Positions 7,062 through 18,160 of a stretch of DNA of 64,000 nt are shown here, piece after piece (within the stretch, counting starts at the first letter, position 1; every line of letters starts with the position of its first letter). The stretch is taken from contig NZ_JANQDH010000041.1 in NCBI RefSeq assembly GCF_029891735.1, positions 1 to 64,000 of the forward strand, read 5' to 3'. This DNA is from Chrysosporum bergii ANA360D (GTDB taxonomy: Bacteria > Cyanobacteriota > Cyanobacteriia > Cyanobacteriales > Nostocaceae). The notes under the pieces are model-generated. The model did no database searches. It was not told the DNA's origin and worked only from the letters and a program-made list of their open reading frames with translations. The translations under genes and the position numbers were made by a program.

Positions 7062-8084
7062 ATGACGCAAGCTTTTAATCAAGTCCAAGAGTGGGAACAA
7101 CGCCGCGAGGAAGCCAGCCGTTACTACAAACAAGGCCAGTTTCAAAAATATCTCAGTTTTGCCAGTGAGAATTTAGAGTTAGCCAGAGCAATTCCAGACC
7201 GAGCTAGGGAAGGCCACACATTAAATGATATCGGTTTAGCTCATCTGAGTTGTTGTCAACCTGTACAAGCATTAGAGTGTTTTCAGCAAGCACATTTGGT
7301 AGCTGTGGAAATTGGTAATCAGCAAGCTGAAGCCATCGCACTCAGCAATCTAGGTTCCACCTACAGCCGTTTAGGGCGACTATCGCGATCGCTAGAGTAT
7401 TTTAATCAAGCAGTAGTAATCTTTAGACACCTGCAAGACACTCAAGGGGAAGTTTCTACCCTCAATGATGTAGCCATAATTTACAGCAAATTAGGTCAAC
7501 CAAAGCGATCGCTATTACTACAGTACCAAATTTTGGCCATTCGTCGCTCATTAGGAGATTTTTCTGGTGAAGCAACCACCCTCAATGGTATTGGTCATGC
7601 CTACAGCACTTTAGGTCAGTATGAGCAAGCTTTGGAATTTTTGCAAGCAGCGCTACCCATTCAACGGGCCGTTAAGAACCTCATGGGGGAAGCCACTACC
7701 TTAAATAATATTGCTTCTGTCTATGGTGATTTAGGACAGCCTAAAAAAGCACTTTTACTTTACCATCAAGTTTTGTGGACACGTCGAGCAATAAATGATC
7801 GTGGTGGTGAAGGTACAACCCTACATAATATTGGTTTTACCTACCACCTCCTAGGAAATCACCGTCAGGCCTTGAAACATTACCAGCAAGCCATCCCCAT
7901 TTATCAAGAAATTGGTGATTCTCTGGGAGAAGTTTCCACCCTGTTGAATATGGGTAATGTTTATGCCAAGAGTAAACGCAAAAAATTAGCCCTATCCTAC
8001 TACGAAGAGGCGCGAAATTTAGCTAAAGCCATAGAATCTCAGCCACTCTTGCAAAAGATACAGCATTGTATAGACACTCTTTGA
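7062..8084 (+). CDS. Tetratricopeptide-repeat protein
   Basis: 340 residues with about six TPR units of 40 residues each, in the long form with A-T-L-N-N-I-G then Y-x-x-L-G-Q then A-L-x-x-x-x-Q-A-L-x-I. This is the spacing typical of cyanobacterial proteins related to kinesin-light-chain/TPR_12 repeats. There is no signal peptide, membrane segment or fused effector domain, so it probably acts as a soluble protein-protein scaffold; the partner is unknown. It is convergent with the SGNH gene, with only 24 bases between the stops. The first 25 residues are an amphipathic charged helix before repeat 1. Confidence 0.85.
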   Translation: MTQAFNQVQEWEQRREEASRYYKQGQFQKYLSFASENLELARAIPDRAREGHTLNDIGLAHLSCCQPVQALECFQQAHLVAVEIGNQQAEAIALSNLGSTYSRLGRLSRSLEYFNQAVVIFRHLQDTQGEVSTLNDVAIIYSKLGQPKRSLLLQYQILAIRRSLGDFSGEATTLNGIGHAYSTLGQYEQALEFLQAALPIQRAVKNLMGEATTLNNIASVYGDLGQPKKALLLYHQVLWTRRAINDRGGEGTTLHNIGFTYHLLGNHRQALKHYQQAIPIYQEIGDSLGEVSTLLNMGNVYAKSKRKKLALSYYEEARNLAKAIESQPLLQKIQHCIDTL

Positions 8085-8108
8085 AAAATCATACCCCATC
8101 CCCTAAAT

Positions 8109-9068
8109 TCACTCAAGAGAGGAGTTAGGGCTGAGATTTTCTAGCAGCCATTGCTCAATCACCCCACTAACAAACTGATTACCTAGTAAATTCAGATGTA
8201 TGTGATCTTGATACAGGGCTTTTGCCTGTGGGTGTGCGTTGAGTAATGGTAAAAAATCTATATAGCTAATTTGCTTGGTTTGGGTAAAGTCAATCAATCT
8301 TTGACGGGTTTTAACCTCATAGTCCCGTGGTCCTGGTTCACCAATTTCTCGCAGTAGAGGAGTCATCACCAGTAAAAATTGGCTATTGTTTCCACCAGTG
8401 AATGCTTGAATTTGTCCAATGGCTTCTAAATTAATCCCTACTATATCCCCTGTTTCCTTTTGAACTGCTTTGATTTCCTGGCTGGGCTTTGGTTTGATCA
8501 TGTACCTCTCCCACACTTCCGCCAATGCTAGGGGAGGTTTTTGATCTGGGTAATTGCGATCGCGTCCCACTGGTAAAGATGTAGGTGCAGTGCCAAATAA
8601 ATCATCAGTGTTAATTAACAATACCACAAATTGAGCTTGAAAATTACCAAATTTTTGTAAATACGCTAACTCGTTTCTGGGACTCCAAGAATTAGCAGAA
8701 GCATTTAATACTTGTATTTCCTGGTAATTACTAATATTTGATAGTAGAGAACGGGTGATCAGGCTAGATATGGTATTATCCTGATCAGTCCACCAACCAC
8801 CATTAGCAATAGAATCTCCAATAATTAATACTCTTAGCGTACCGGGTAGGGGTATTTTTTCTACAGGGGGGCTTCGCATGGAATATTGATTAATTTCAAT
8901 CCGGTTACCAAAGCGCCGGGTGCGCTGATTAGGCGCTAACAAATAACCAATGTGGGGATCAGCAACATAAATCAATGGATTACCAAAACCAAACAGCCAT
9001 CGCAACACCACTTCCACCACCACACATAAACCCACAACCCCCACAATCATGATTAGTGCTAATTTCAC
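8109..9068 (-). CDS. Membrane-anchored SGNH/GDSL-like hydrolase
   Basis: 319 residues. Residues 1-24 are one hydrophobic helix, likely an uncleaved anchor. The catalytic block I is GDSIANGG (Ser nucleophile, near residue 83). A block V D-x-x-H is seen as DHIHLN near residue 292, so the Ser-His-Asp set is plausible. This family removes or adds acyl groups on cell-envelope polymers (AlgJ/PatB-like) or acts as an esterase. The GTG at 9068 has AAGGG 8 bases upstream; an ATG at 9050 is possible and would shorten the anchor by six residues. The divergent neighbour is lpxD, which agrees with an envelope role, but the substrate is unknown. Confidence 0.75.
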   Translation of the reverse strand: MKLALIMIVGVVGLCVVVEVVLRWLFGFGNPLIYVADPHIGYLLAPNQRTRRFGNRIEINQYSMRSPPVEKIPLPGTLRVLIIGDSIANGGWWTDQDNTISSLITRSLLSNISNYQEIQVLNASANSWSPRNELAYLQKFGNFQAQFVVLLINTDDLFGTAPTSLPVGRDRNYPDQKPPLALAEVWERYMIKPKPSQEIKAVQKETGDIVGINLEAIGQIQAFTGGNNSQFLLVMTPLLREIGEPGPRDYEVKTRQRLIDFTQTKQISYIDFLPLLNAHPQAKALYQDHIHLNLLGNQFVSGVIEQWLLENLSPNSSLE

Positions 9069-9143
9069 TTGTAAACGCCCTTGGAATCAAAATACAGGTG
9101 TCCCGAAAGTTTAGAATAGTTGATAATATATTGCAACCTAAAC

Positions 9144-10190
9144 ATGAAATTCAGTGAAATTATCTGCAAACTAGGAGAAGGTGTCACAGATACCAGCCTC
9201 AGCCGCAACCAAGACCAAGACCCAGAAATTACAGGTTTAGCGGCTTTAGACCAAGCAAAAATTGGTGATATTAGCTACATAGAAGGAGCAAAATTTGCCT
9301 CTTATGTCAGCCAAACAAAAGCTAGTGCTTTAATCTTGCCCCAAAATCCAACATTACAATCACAAGCACAAGAACGGGGTATAGCCTGGATAGCTACGCC
9401 AGACCCACGATTGTTATTCGCCGGAGCGATCGCACTTTTTTATCAACCATACCGCCCCGTCCCAGAAATTCACCCCACGGCAGTCATTGATCCCACAGCC
9501 AAAATCGGTCAAGATGTTTATATTGGCCCTCATGCTGTGATTCAGCAAAATGTGGAAATTGGCAACGGGGTAATTATTCATCCTAATGTAGTGATTTATC
9601 CCCATGCTCACATCGGCGATCGCACCACCTTACACGCTAACTGTACTATCCATGAACGTACCCGCATCGGTAGTGATTGCCTAATTAACAGTGGTGCTGT
9701 CATTGGTGCAGAAGGCTTTGGTTTTGTACCTACCCCCACCGGTTGGGTGAAAATGGAACAATCAGGTTATACCGTCCTGGAAAATGGGGTAGAAGTTGGC
9801 TGTAACACAGCCATTGACCGCCCGTCCGTAGGAGAAACACGCATAGGGCCTAATACAGTAATTGACAACTTGGTGCAAATAGGACACGGTTGCCAAATAG
9901 GCTTTGGTTGTGCCATCGCAGGTCAAGCGGGACTCGCTGGAGGAGTAAAAGTAGGCGATCGTGTGATTTTGGCGGGACAATCAGGAGTAGCCAATCAAGT
10001 AAAAATTGGTGATGGAGCGATCGCATCTGCTAAAGCTGGGATTCATCATGATGTCCCACCAGGGGAAATTGTCTCCGGAATACCAGCAGTTCCTCACAAA
10101 CTATATCTAAAAGCATCTGCCATTTATAACCGCTTGCCGGAAATATATCAATCCTTCAAGCAGTTACAACGCCATTTAGGCAAAAAATGA
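9144..10190 (+). CDS. lpxD: UDP-3-O-acylglucosamine N-acyltransferase (LpxD)
   Basis: Transfers a 3-hydroxyacyl chain from acyl carrier protein to the 2-amine of UDP-3-O-acylglucosamine in lipid A synthesis, in the cytosol. About 348 residues: an N-terminal uridine-binding domain (to about residue 105) and a left-handed beta-helix of hexapeptide repeats, with the catalytic histidine in VQIGHGCQIG, then a C-terminal helix (AIYNRLPEIYQSFKQLQRHL). I use ATG 9144 rather than an in-frame TTG at 9120, because family members begin MKFSEI. acpP lies 1.3 kb downstream, so the acyl donor system is near, though not in one operon. Confidence 0.93.
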   Translation: MKFSEIICKLGEGVTDTSLSRNQDQDPEITGLAALDQAKIGDISYIEGAKFASYVSQTKASALILPQNPTLQSQAQERGIAWIATPDPRLLFAGAIALFYQPYRPVPEIHPTAVIDPTAKIGQDVYIGPHAVIQQNVEIGNGVIIHPNVVIYPHAHIGDRTTLHANCTIHERTRIGSDCLINSGAVIGAEGFGFVPTPTGWVKMEQSGYTVLENGVEVGCNTAIDRPSVGETRIGPNTVIDNLVQIGHGCQIGFGCAIAGQAGLAGGVKVGDRVILAGQSGVANQVKIGDGAIASAKAGIHHDVPPGEIVSGIPAVPHKLYLKASAIYNRLPEIYQSFKQLQRHLGKK

Positions 10191-10244
10191 GGGTTTTATG
10201 GTAACTGTGAGTTTTCCTGTTGGACACAATTTCACCCCCGACCA

Positions 10245-11150
10245 TTACAGTCCCAGTTTTTCTAACACTGGCTGAGTAGAAACAATGTGACGGTCTAAAC
10301 CTAGTTTTGTGGGGCTAACTCCTAAAGCCAAAGCTATTAACTGCGGTAAATGCAGCACTGGTAAACCAAGCCGCTTTTCAATCACCTTTTCCACTTCTGG
10401 CTGACGAGAATCTAAATTTAAATGACACAAAGGACAAGGAGTAACCATACAATCAGCACCCAGAGCCAAGGCTTCTTGAATGTGCATCCCAGCCATTTGG
10501 AAAGATTGGTTAGTGGCGTAGCTAGCAAGAGGCCAACCGCAACATTGGGTACGACCACGGTAATAAATTGGCGTTGCGCCCACCGCCCGAAACATATTTT
10601 CCATACCTTCCGGGTGGAATGGGTCATCATAGGGCATATGTTTTTGAGCGCGGAGGAGATAGCAGCCATAAAAAGCAGCACACTTTAATCCTGTTAACTT
10701 GCGAGTCACACGGTTGCTAATTTCCTCTAAACCATAATCCGTCAGCAGGGCATAGAGGAGATGTTTAACTTCGCTGGTACCACGATAAGGAGAACATCCT
10801 TCTTTTTGCAGCAAACCGTTTACCTGCTCGATGTAGCTGGGATTGTCTGTTTGACATTGTTTCAAGTTTTCATTGACATGACCAATTACACCTTGACAAG
10901 TACTGCAATGGGTGAGCAAGGGCAGATTTAATTCTTCTGCTAAAGCTATATTGCGAGCATTGACGGTATCTTCTAGTAATTGGGAGTCCTCTTTAAATGT
11001 GCCAGAACCGCAGCAAGCAGCTTTTTTCAGTTCAATTAGTTCAATACCCAATGCTTGAGTTAAGGCTTGAGTTGATAAATATAGCTCTCGGCAAGCCCCT
11101 TGAGCAACACAGCCTGGGTAATAAGCGTATTTCAGCGTAGGAGATAGCAT
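10245..11150 (-). CDS. HdrB-like cysteine-rich (CCG) iron-sulfur protein
   Basis: 301 residues with two CCG domains: YYPGC then AACCGSG then CSTC in the first half (residues about 10-90), and GCYL then TQCCGWP then CPLC in the second (about 150-240). These are the motifs of heterodisulfide reductase subunit B, SdhE-type succinate dehydrogenase and GlpC-like proteins, which bind a noncubane Fe-S cluster and pass electrons to quinones or thiols. Cyanobacteria have one such gene, often proposed as a missing subunit of succinate dehydrogenase; no sdhA/B is present here. The start at 11150 (ATG) is preferred to a TTG at 11165. Confidence 0.85.
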   Translation of the reverse strand: MLSPTLKYAYYPGCVAQGACRELYLSTQALTQALGIELIELKKAACCGSGTFKEDSQLLEDTVNARNIALAEELNLPLLTHCSTCQGVIGHVNENLKQCQTDNPSYIEQVNGLLQKEGCSPYRGTSEVKHLLYALLTDYGLEEISNRVTRKLTGLKCAAFYGCYLLRAQKHMPYDDPFHPEGMENMFRAVGATPIYYRGRTQCCGWPLASYATNQSFQMAGMHIQEALALGADCMVTPCPLCHLNLDSRQPEVEKVIEKRLGLPVLHLPQLIALALGVSPTKLGLDRHIVSTQPVLEKLGL

Positions 11151-11771
<621 letters not shown>

Positions 11772-11930
11772 ACTGCCATTGGGGATTGGGTACTCGGTAC
11801 TGAGTGTTAACTACTGATAATAATTCAATATAGACCAAAATCTGCTAAATCAGAAACTATTATCATGGTTTGGTGGTTCCCAGTCCCCATTCCCCATTCT
11901 TGCAGGTTCATCGCCAAATTTAACTGAGAA

Positions 11931-13181
11931 ATGACAGACCATAAACGTAAACGAGTTGTTGTAACTGGTGTAGGCGCAATTACACCTATTGGTAACACAG
12001 CAGATGAATATTGGGAGGGCTTGTTAAGCGGACGCAATGGCATTGACAACATCACATTATTTGATGCCTCTCGCCATGATTGCCGCATAGCTGGTGAAGT
12101 GAAAAACTTTGATCCACTGGCTTACATGGATCGCAAAGAAGCCAAGCGCATGGACCGGTTTTGCCAATTTGGCGTATCGGCTGCCAAACAAGCCATAAAC
12201 GATGCCAACTTAGTGATTAATGAACTCAACGCCCAACAGGTGGGGGTAATAATTGGTTCAGGCATTGGTGGGCTAAAGGTGCTGGAAGACCAGCAAACAA
12301 TCTATCTCAACCGTGGGCCAGATCGCTGTAGTCCCTTCATGATTCCCATGATGATCGCCAATATGGCCGCAGGACTAACAGCAATTCACACCGGTGCTAA
12401 AGGTCCCAATTCCTGTCCCGTTACCGCCTGTGCCGCAGGTTCCAATGCCATTGGGGATGCTTTTCGCTTAATTCAAAATGGTTATGCTCAAGCCATGATT
12501 TGCGGTGGGTGTGAGGCAGCAATTACCCCCCTAGGTTTAGCTGGATTTGCCGCAGCCAGAGCGCTTTCCACTCGCAATGATGACCCGGCTCATGCTTGCC
12601 GTCCTTTCGATCGCCACCGGGATGGGTTTGTTATGGGTGAGGGTGGAGGAGTTCTCATATTAGAAGAATTAGAACACGCTCTCAGTCGTGGCGCTCGCAT
12701 TTATGCAGAAATGATCGGCTATGGGATGACTTGTGATGCCTATCACATGACAGCCCCAGTACCCGGTGGAGAAGGAGCAGCCAGAGCCATGCAGCAGGCG
12801 CTCAAAGATGGGGGCATTACCCCAGAAATGGTGAGCTACGTCAATGCTCATGGTACCAGTACCCCAGCCAATGATGTCAATGAAACTGCTGCCATAAAAA
12901 CGGCTCTGGGTGACCATGCCCATAAAATCGCTGTCAGTTCCACCAAATCCATGACAGGTCATCTTTTGGGTGGTTCGGGAGGTATTGAAGCAGTGGCAAC
13001 AGTGTTAGCCATCGCTAATGATCAAATTCCCCCAACCATAAATTTAGCAGATCCTGATCCAGAGTGTGACTTAGATTACGTAGCTAATCACAGCCGAACG
13101 CAAACAGTGGCCATGGCATTATCCAATTCTTTTGGTTTTGGTGGACACAACGTCACACTAGCCTTTAAGAAGTACATTTAA
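11931..13181 (+). CDS. fabF: 3-oxoacyl-ACP synthase II (FabF)
   Basis: Condenses malonyl-ACP with acyl-ACP in fatty-acid elongation. 416 residues with the complete Cys-His-His triad: Cys167 in TACAAGSNA, His307 in [11 protein letters not shown], and His344 in [11 protein letters not shown]. The Lys and GFGGHN motifs near the C-terminus are present. It shares a locus with its substrate carrier acpP. Nothing is missing or unusual. Confidence 0.97.
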   Translation: MTDHKRKRVVVTGVGAITPIGNTADEYWEGLLSGRNGIDNITLFDASRHDCRIAGEVKNFDPLAYMDRKEAKRMDRFCQFGVSAAKQAINDANLVINELNAQQVGVIIGSGIGGLKVLEDQQTIYLNRGPDRCSPFMIPMMIANMAAGLTAIHTGAKGPNSCPVTACAAGSNAIGDAFRLIQNGYAQAMICGGCEAAITPLGLAGFAAARALSTRNDDPAHACRPFDRHRDGFVMGEGGGVLILEELEHALSRGARIYAEMIGYGMTCDAYHMTAPVPGGEGAARAMQQALKDGGITPEMVSYVNAHGTSTPANDVNETAAIKTALGDHAHKIAVSSTKSMTGHLLGGSGGIEAVATVLAIANDQIPPTINLADPDPECDLDYVANHSRTQTVAMALSNSFGFGGHNVTLAFKKYI

Positions 13182-13224
13182 AAAATTTCCCCTCAGCCAT
13201 TTGTCCCCTATTCTGAGATAATTA

Positions 13225-13240
13225 TGTGAAAAGTATCACA
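13225..13240. promoter_or_regulatory. CRP-type operator upstream of tkt
   Basis: TGTGAAAAGTATCACA has perfect TGTGA/TCACA half-sites with a 6-base spacer, the CRP consensus also bound by cyanobacterial cAMP receptor proteins such as AnCrpA and SyCRP1. It lies 44 bases after the fabF stop and 258 bases before tkt. The 13182-13498 gap has no gene. Regulation of tkt is the likely target but the promoter position is unknown. Confidence 0.5.
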
Positions 13241-13498
13241 AATATCCTTCATTGCTAAAACAAGCGTTCAGCATAACCTAATTATTGGCCTGATTTATCA
13301 CTAGAATCTCAGGATATCTCGCTTGTCCATCAACAATGGGGAGTGGGATGATAAAGATACTGTGGGAAATTTTGATCAGTTATCAAGTTGAACGAATAAA
13401 ACTGATAACCTGTAATTGTTAGCTGGTAACTGCCAAAAACAACCCCAGTTAAAAGACAAGCTCCAAGAGTGCTAACCCGTCGTTAAGAATCAGAGATT

Positions 13499-15511
13499 AT
13501 GGCTGTTGCAACCCAATCCCTCGAAGAACTTTGTATTAACTCGATTCGCTTTTTGGCCATTGATGCCATAGAAAAAGCCAAATCAGGACACCCAGGACTG
13601 CCAATGGGCGCTGCTCCTATGGGTTTTGTACTCTGGGATCGCTTTATGCGGTTTAATCCTAAAAATCCCAAGTGGTTTAACCGCGATCGCTTTATTTTGT
13701 CTGCTGGTCATGGCTGTATGTTGCAATATGCACTACTGTACCTGACAGGCTACGACAGCGTCACCATTGATGATATTAAACAATTCCGTCAGTGGCAATC
13801 TAAAACCCCAGGACACCCAGAAAACTTTGAAACAGCTGGTGTAGAAGTTACTACTGGTCCATTGGGACAAGGCATTGCTAATGCAGTTGGTTTAGCCATG
13901 GCTGAAGCCCACCTCGCCGCCAAATTTAACAAACCCGATGCCAAGATCGTTGACCACTACACCTATGTAATTCTGGGCGATGGTTGTAACATGGAAGGCG
14001 TTTCCGCCGAAGCTTGTTCTTTTGCAGGACACCAAGGATTAGGTAAACTAATCGCTTTGTACGACGACAACCACATCTCTATTGATGGTTCTACAGATGT
14101 AGCATTCACCGAAGATGTTTCTAAGCGCTTTGAAGCTTATGGCTGGCACGTCCTGCACGTTGAAAATGGCAACACCGATTTAGATTCTCTTGCCAAAGCA
14201 ATTGAAGCAGCAAAAGCTGTCACCGACAAGCCGAGCATGATTAAGGTGACAACCATCATCGGTTATGGTTCTCCCAACAAACAAAACACAGCCGGTATTC
14301 ACGGTGCCGCTTTGGGTACTGAAGAAGTTGCCTTAACTCGGAAACAATTAAACTGGGAATACGAACCCTTCGTACTACCTGAAGATGCCCTCAACCACAT
14401 GCGTAAAGCAGTTGAGCGCGGTGCAAGCTACGAAGCAGAATGGAACCAGGCATTTGCCGACTACAAAGCCAAATATCCCCAAGAAGCAGCAGAATTTGAA
14501 CGTTACATTAGCGGTAAACTCCCCGACGGTTGGGATCAGGTACTACCTAGCTACACTCCCGCAGACAAAGCCAGCCCCACACGCAAACACTCAGAAAATT
14601 GCTTGAACAAGTTAGCCCCAGTGATCTTAGAGTTAATCGGTGGTTCAGCTGACTTGACACACTCCAACCTGACTGAAATTAAAGGCTTCGGTGACTTTCA
14701 AAAAAATCAATACCAAAACCGCAACGTCCACTTTGGAGTGCGGGAACACGGTATGGGTGCAATTTGTAACGGTATGGCCCTGCATGGTTCAGGATTAATT
14801 CCCTACGGTGCAACCTTCCTGATTTTCACAGATTATATGCGTGCAGCCATCCGCCTATCTGCTTTGTCTGAAGCTGGGGTAATTTGGGTAATGACTCACG
14901 ATTCCATTGGACAAGGTGAAGACGGACCCACACACCAACCCGTGGAAACCTTGGCTTCCTTGCGGGCTATTCCCAACCTGACTGTGATTCGTCCCGCAGA
15001 TGGTAACGAATGTTCCGGCGCTTACAAAGTCGCAATTACCAAGGCAAAACAAAACGCTCCCACCTTGTTAGCTTTTACTCGTCAAGCTGTCCCCAACTTG
15101 GCAGGTACATCAGCTGAAAACGTCGCTAAGGGTGCTTACGTATTGGTGGATTGCCAAGGTACTCCAGATATTATCTTGATCGGTACTGGTTCAGAAGTCA
15201 ACCTTTGTGTCACCGCAGCTGAGAAACTAACAGCCGAAGGGAACAAAGTGCGTGTTGTTTCTATGCCTTCCACAGACTTGTTTGATGCCCAAGATGCAGC
15301 TTATAAAGACTCTGTTCTCCCGGCATCTGTTACTAAGCGTTTGTCTGTAGAAGCTGGTAGCAGTTTTGGCTGGCACAAGTATGTTGGTATTGAAGGCGAC
15401 ACTGTGAGCATAGATACTTTTGGCGCTTCCGCTCCTGGTGGTGTTTGTATGGAGAAGTTTGGCTTTAGTGTTGATAATGTTTTGGCTAAAGCTAAGGCTT
15501 TGTTGGGTTAA
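13499..15511 (+). CDS. tkt: Transketolase
   Basis: Thiamine-diphosphate enzyme moving two-carbon units in the Calvin cycle and pentose phosphate pathway. 670 residues, normal length. The pyrophosphate/Mg motif is [20 protein letters not shown] (residues about 158-177). The substrate-binding motifs GPLGQG and [17 protein letters not shown] and the catalytic glutamate in VREHGMGA are present. Codon use is C-rich at third positions compared with the neighbouring polysaccharide genes, as expected of a highly expressed gene. The gene is monocistronic, with a CRP-type palindrome upstream and two hairpins downstream. Confidence 0.97.
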   Translation: MAVATQSLEELCINSIRFLAIDAIEKAKSGHPGLPMGAAPMGFVLWDRFMRFNPKNPKWFNRDRFILSAGHGCMLQYALLYLTGYDSVTIDDIKQFRQWQSKTPGHPENFETAGVEVTTGPLGQGIANAVGLAMAEAHLAAKFNKPDAKIVDHYTYVILGDGCNMEGVSAEACSFAGHQGLGKLIALYDDNHISIDGSTDVAFTEDVSKRFEAYGWHVLHVENGNTDLDSLAKAIEAAKAVTDKPSMIKVTTIIGYGSPNKQNTAGIHGAALGTEEVALTRKQLNWEYEPFVLPEDALNHMRKAVERGASYEAEWNQAFADYKAKYPQEAAEFERYISGKLPDGWDQVLPSYTPADKASPTRKHSENCLNKLAPVILELIGGSADLTHSNLTEIKGFGDFQKNQYQNRNVHFGVREHGMGAICNGMALHGSGLIPYGATFLIFTDYMRAAIRLSALSEAGVIWVMTHDSIGQGEDGPTHQPVETLASLRAIPNLTVIRPADGNECSGAYKVAITKAKQNAPTLLAFTRQAVPNLAGTSAENVAKGAYVLVDCQGTPDIILIGTGSEVNLCVTAAEKLTAEGNKVRVVSMPSTDLFDAQDAAYKDSVLPASVTKRLSVEAGSSFGWHKYVGIEGDTVSIDTFGASAPGGVCMEKFGFSVDNVLAKAKALLG

Positions 15512-15539
15512 TTAGCAACGAAATATTCTCATGAACTAC

Positions 15540-15569
15540 CCCAGCCTAGTTCGTTGATGCTGGGCTTTC
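15540..15569 (+). terminator. Terminator of tkt
   Basis: CCCAGC (15540-15545) pairs with GCTGGG (15559-15564), followed by CTTTCT. It is 28 bases after the tkt stop. Confidence 0.7.
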
Positions 15570-15666
15570 TACCTTCTACAAGATTTCTGTTTTTTTAGTA
15601 GTTAGGTGATTGTTGACGACTTTATAGAGGGATGGGGAATTTCGCGGATATTTGTTAAATTTTTCT

Positions 15667-15697
15667 GGGGAGGGGAAAAAGCTCCCCCCTTTTTTTT
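15667..15697 (+). terminator. G/C hairpin with eight-T tail
   Basis: GGGGAG (15667-15672) can pair with CTCCCC (15682-15687), and a run of eight T follows (15690-15697). This is a second, canonical rho-independent terminator for transcripts from tkt before the convergent polysaccharide gene. Confidence 0.75.
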
Positions 15698-15765
15698 ATG
15701 TCTAGGAGGGTTTCCTACCAACTGGAGCGTTGTTTTTCTTTCTAGTCACCTTTAATAATACAGAT

Positions 15766-16752
15766 CTATTTACGTAATTGAAGCCCTTTTTGCCATCCTG
15801 CTATTTTGTATAGCCATGATTTAACTAAAATCTGCTGTTCTCTACGTAAATTACCGTAACGCTTCATGGCCAACAAACTCCCCAAAAGTCCAGGAGAAGC
15901 AACAGAACCAACTAAGAGTATATACAATATGCGGGGGATGTATAGATTTATAGGACTATGTTTAGCCAATACGAGTGCATGATTATAACTTCCATTGAAA
16001 ACCTTAGACTCTAAATCACCATCTCTACCATCAGTATAAACTGTCTTACTAGGATAATGATCTACAACATTGTTAAAATCAAATATTACTTCATATCCTC
16101 GTTGTTTTACTTGTAAACAAACATCAAGTTCAAACATTTGCCAATAGCGTTTAAAGCTACTTTCAAAACAATTCAACGCACAGCGCCTCAAACTTAAGTT
16201 ATAACCAACAAGATGATCAACCCGAATTGGATGGCGAGAAGTCCACTCCTCTGGGTGGTCGTACATATTACCATAACTTTTGCCGTACCAGGTGAGCTTA
16301 CCTATGGGTTGTTTCTGGCGTTTTGGAAATGCAGAACCATCAGAAAAATAATTATTAGCTGAACCACCTACAGCCCCAATGATTGGATCTGAGTAAAAAG
16401 AAAGATGTCTAGCAATCCAGCCAGCTGGTGTCACCACATCATCATCACATAGCAAGATTATTTCGCCTGTGGCTGCTGCTAGTGCGGTGTTTTCCGCAAT
16501 GACAATACCAGCTTCGATGGAATGTAAAAGTTTTAGACAATAAGGAATAGTAGGCTGTAGCTCTTGAACAGCATCCCTTGTTCTGATGTCGTTAGCCTGC
16601 CATACCACAATTACCTCATTAGGTAACACTGTTTGCATCGCCAAACTTTGTAAACAACGAGTCAGCTTGTCAACTCTTTGCCAGCTGGGAATAAGCACAC
16701 TAGTAGTTAGTTGTACCTGACGATCTGTTTCAAGCCCCAAAATCTCTTGCAT
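15766..16752 (-). CDS. Family 2 glycosyltransferase, membrane-associated
   Basis: 328 residues. The GT-A fold begins at SVLIPSWQRVDKLTRCLQSL (about residue 19), and the nucleotide-sugar/metal motif is LLCDDDV near residue 108. A later E-L-D-V near 210 is a candidate catalytic base region. A hydrophobic segment near residues 275-297 suggests peripheral or single-pass attachment to the inner membrane. It should add a sugar to a lipid-linked polysaccharide; donor and acceptor are unknown. It opens the polysaccharide island and is divergent from the GT4 gene at 16842. Confidence 0.85.
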   Translation of the reverse strand: MQEILGLETDRQVQLTTSVLIPSWQRVDKLTRCLQSLAMQTVLPNEVIVVWQANDIRTRDAVQELQPTIPYCLKLLHSIEAGIVIAENTALAAATGEIILLCDDDVVTPAGWIARHLSFYSDPIIGAVGGSANNYFSDGSAFPKRQKQPIGKLTWYGKSYGNMYDHPEEWTSRHPIRVDHLVGYNLSLRRCALNCFESSFKRYWQMFELDVCLQVKQRGYEVIFDFNNVVDHYPSKTVYTDGRDGDLESKVFNGSYNHALVLAKHSPINLYIPRILYILLVGSVASPGLLGSLLAMKRYGNLRREQQILVKSWLYKIAGWQKGLQLRK

Positions 16753-16841
16753 ATAAAAACATCATTAATAATATTTGATAGCAGTGTAACAGTATAGTAG
16801 TATAAATTCCATCAATTGATTTGCAAAGTAACAAACTATGT

Positions 16842-17978
16842 ATGGCTAGGACTCGAAAACTTCTGTCCATCGGTCACTCCTATGTGGTCAACCTCAACCG
16901 ACGATTAGTTAATGAAATAGCCCGTTTGGGAAAAGAGGAATGGGAAGTCACATCTGTTGCTCCCCTGTTGATGCGGGGAGACTTACGACCTATCAAACTA
17001 GAAACCGACTCTGAGGAACTTTCCCACTTAGAAGGAGTGCGAGTATATAACAGCGATCGCATTCACATCATGACTTATGGTTGGCGACTGCGGGAAATTA
17101 TGCAGCAAAACTGGGACTTAGTGCATTGTTGGGAAGAACCATACATATTTGCAGGCGGACAAGTTGCTTGGTGGCTATCTCAAAATGCCCCATTAGTTTA
17201 CACAACAGCTCAAAGTAAGTTGAAATTATATCCACCGCCCTTTAATTGGATTGAAAACTATGCCATGAGCCGGGCTAAAGGATGGATATGTTGCGGACAA
17301 ATTGTTGCCAATACTTTAAAGCCTCGTCCGGGGTATTCGCTCCCCATGCGACTAATTCCCCTGGGTGTAGACATTAACTATTTTTACCCTTGTGTTCATA
17401 CCAAAGATCAAACTCGTCAGATGCTGGGTTGGGAAGCACAGGGAACACCTGTTATCGGCTATTTAGGGCGCTTTGTTCCCGAAAAGGGATTAGATTTACT
17501 AATGACCGTTTTAGATAGTTTAGCCACTCCGTGGCGAGCTTTGTTGGTGGGTACTGGAGTCATGGAATCATCATTACAAACTTGGGCAAAGCGTTATCCT
17601 GAAAGGGTAAGAATTTGCACAGATGTTAAACATCATCAAGTTCCTCAATACCTCAACGCTATGGATATCCTAGTTGCTCCTAGTCAAACAGTCTCCAACT
17701 GGCAAGAACAGTTTGGACGTATGCTAATTGAAGCCTTTGCCTGTGGTGTTCCTGTAATTGGTAGCGACAGTGGCGAAATTCCTTATGTCATTCAAGATGC
17801 GGGGGTAGTGGTTGGCGAAAAAGATCATCAGGGATGGATAAAAGCCATTTCCAACTTGCTCAATAGTCCATCCCAAAGGCAAGAAATTTCCGCCCAAGGA
17901 TTAGAAAGAGTGCGTAAACATTACGCTTGGCCAGTTGTTGCTCAACAGCATTTACAATTTTTTACAGAGCTTTTGTAG
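16842..17978 (+). CDS. Family 4 glycosyltransferase
   Basis: About 378 residues, GT-B fold. The second domain contains GYLGRFVPEKGLDLL (donor loop) and the E-x7-E signature EQFGRMLIEAFACG with GSDSGEIP after it. Such enzymes retain the anomeric configuration of the sugar and act on undecaprenyl-linked precursors at the cytosolic face. The ATG at 16842 gives MARTRKLLSIG; an in-frame TTG at 16821 would add seven residues, and neither has a clear ribosome-binding site. First of three successive + strand GT4 genes. Confidence 0.88.
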   Translation: MARTRKLLSIGHSYVVNLNRRLVNEIARLGKEEWEVTSVAPLLMRGDLRPIKLETDSEELSHLEGVRVYNSDRIHIMTYGWRLREIMQQNWDLVHCWEEPYIFAGGQVAWWLSQNAPLVYTTAQSKLKLYPPPFNWIENYAMSRAKGWICCGQIVANTLKPRPGYSLPMRLIPLGVDINYFYPCVHTKDQTRQMLGWEAQGTPVIGYLGRFVPEKGLDLLMTVLDSLATPWRALLVGTGVMESSLQTWAKRYPERVRICTDVKHHQVPQYLNAMDILVAPSQTVSNWQEQFGRMLIEAFACGVPVIGSDSGEIPYVIQDAGVVVGEKDHQGWIKAISNLLNSPSQRQEISAQGLERVRKHYAWPVVAQQHLQFFTELL

Positions 17979-18160
17979 TCCAGTAATTGATCAATTTAAT
18001 GATGAGAGATCATTGCTTTTGGTCTTTGTAACCAAAAAATAACATTTTTTCAAGAAATAGCGAACATCATGTTATATTGTGCTTAGTTAACTAGGGTAAT
18101 TTCTTAGCAGCGTAGTTGTTTGAACTTGCCGTATATAGATAATCATCAACAAACAGAAAT

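Noticed and set aside
10418-10688. ORFs on both strands inside the HdrB-like gene
   Set aside because: Shadows of a strongly motif-supported gene in another frame.
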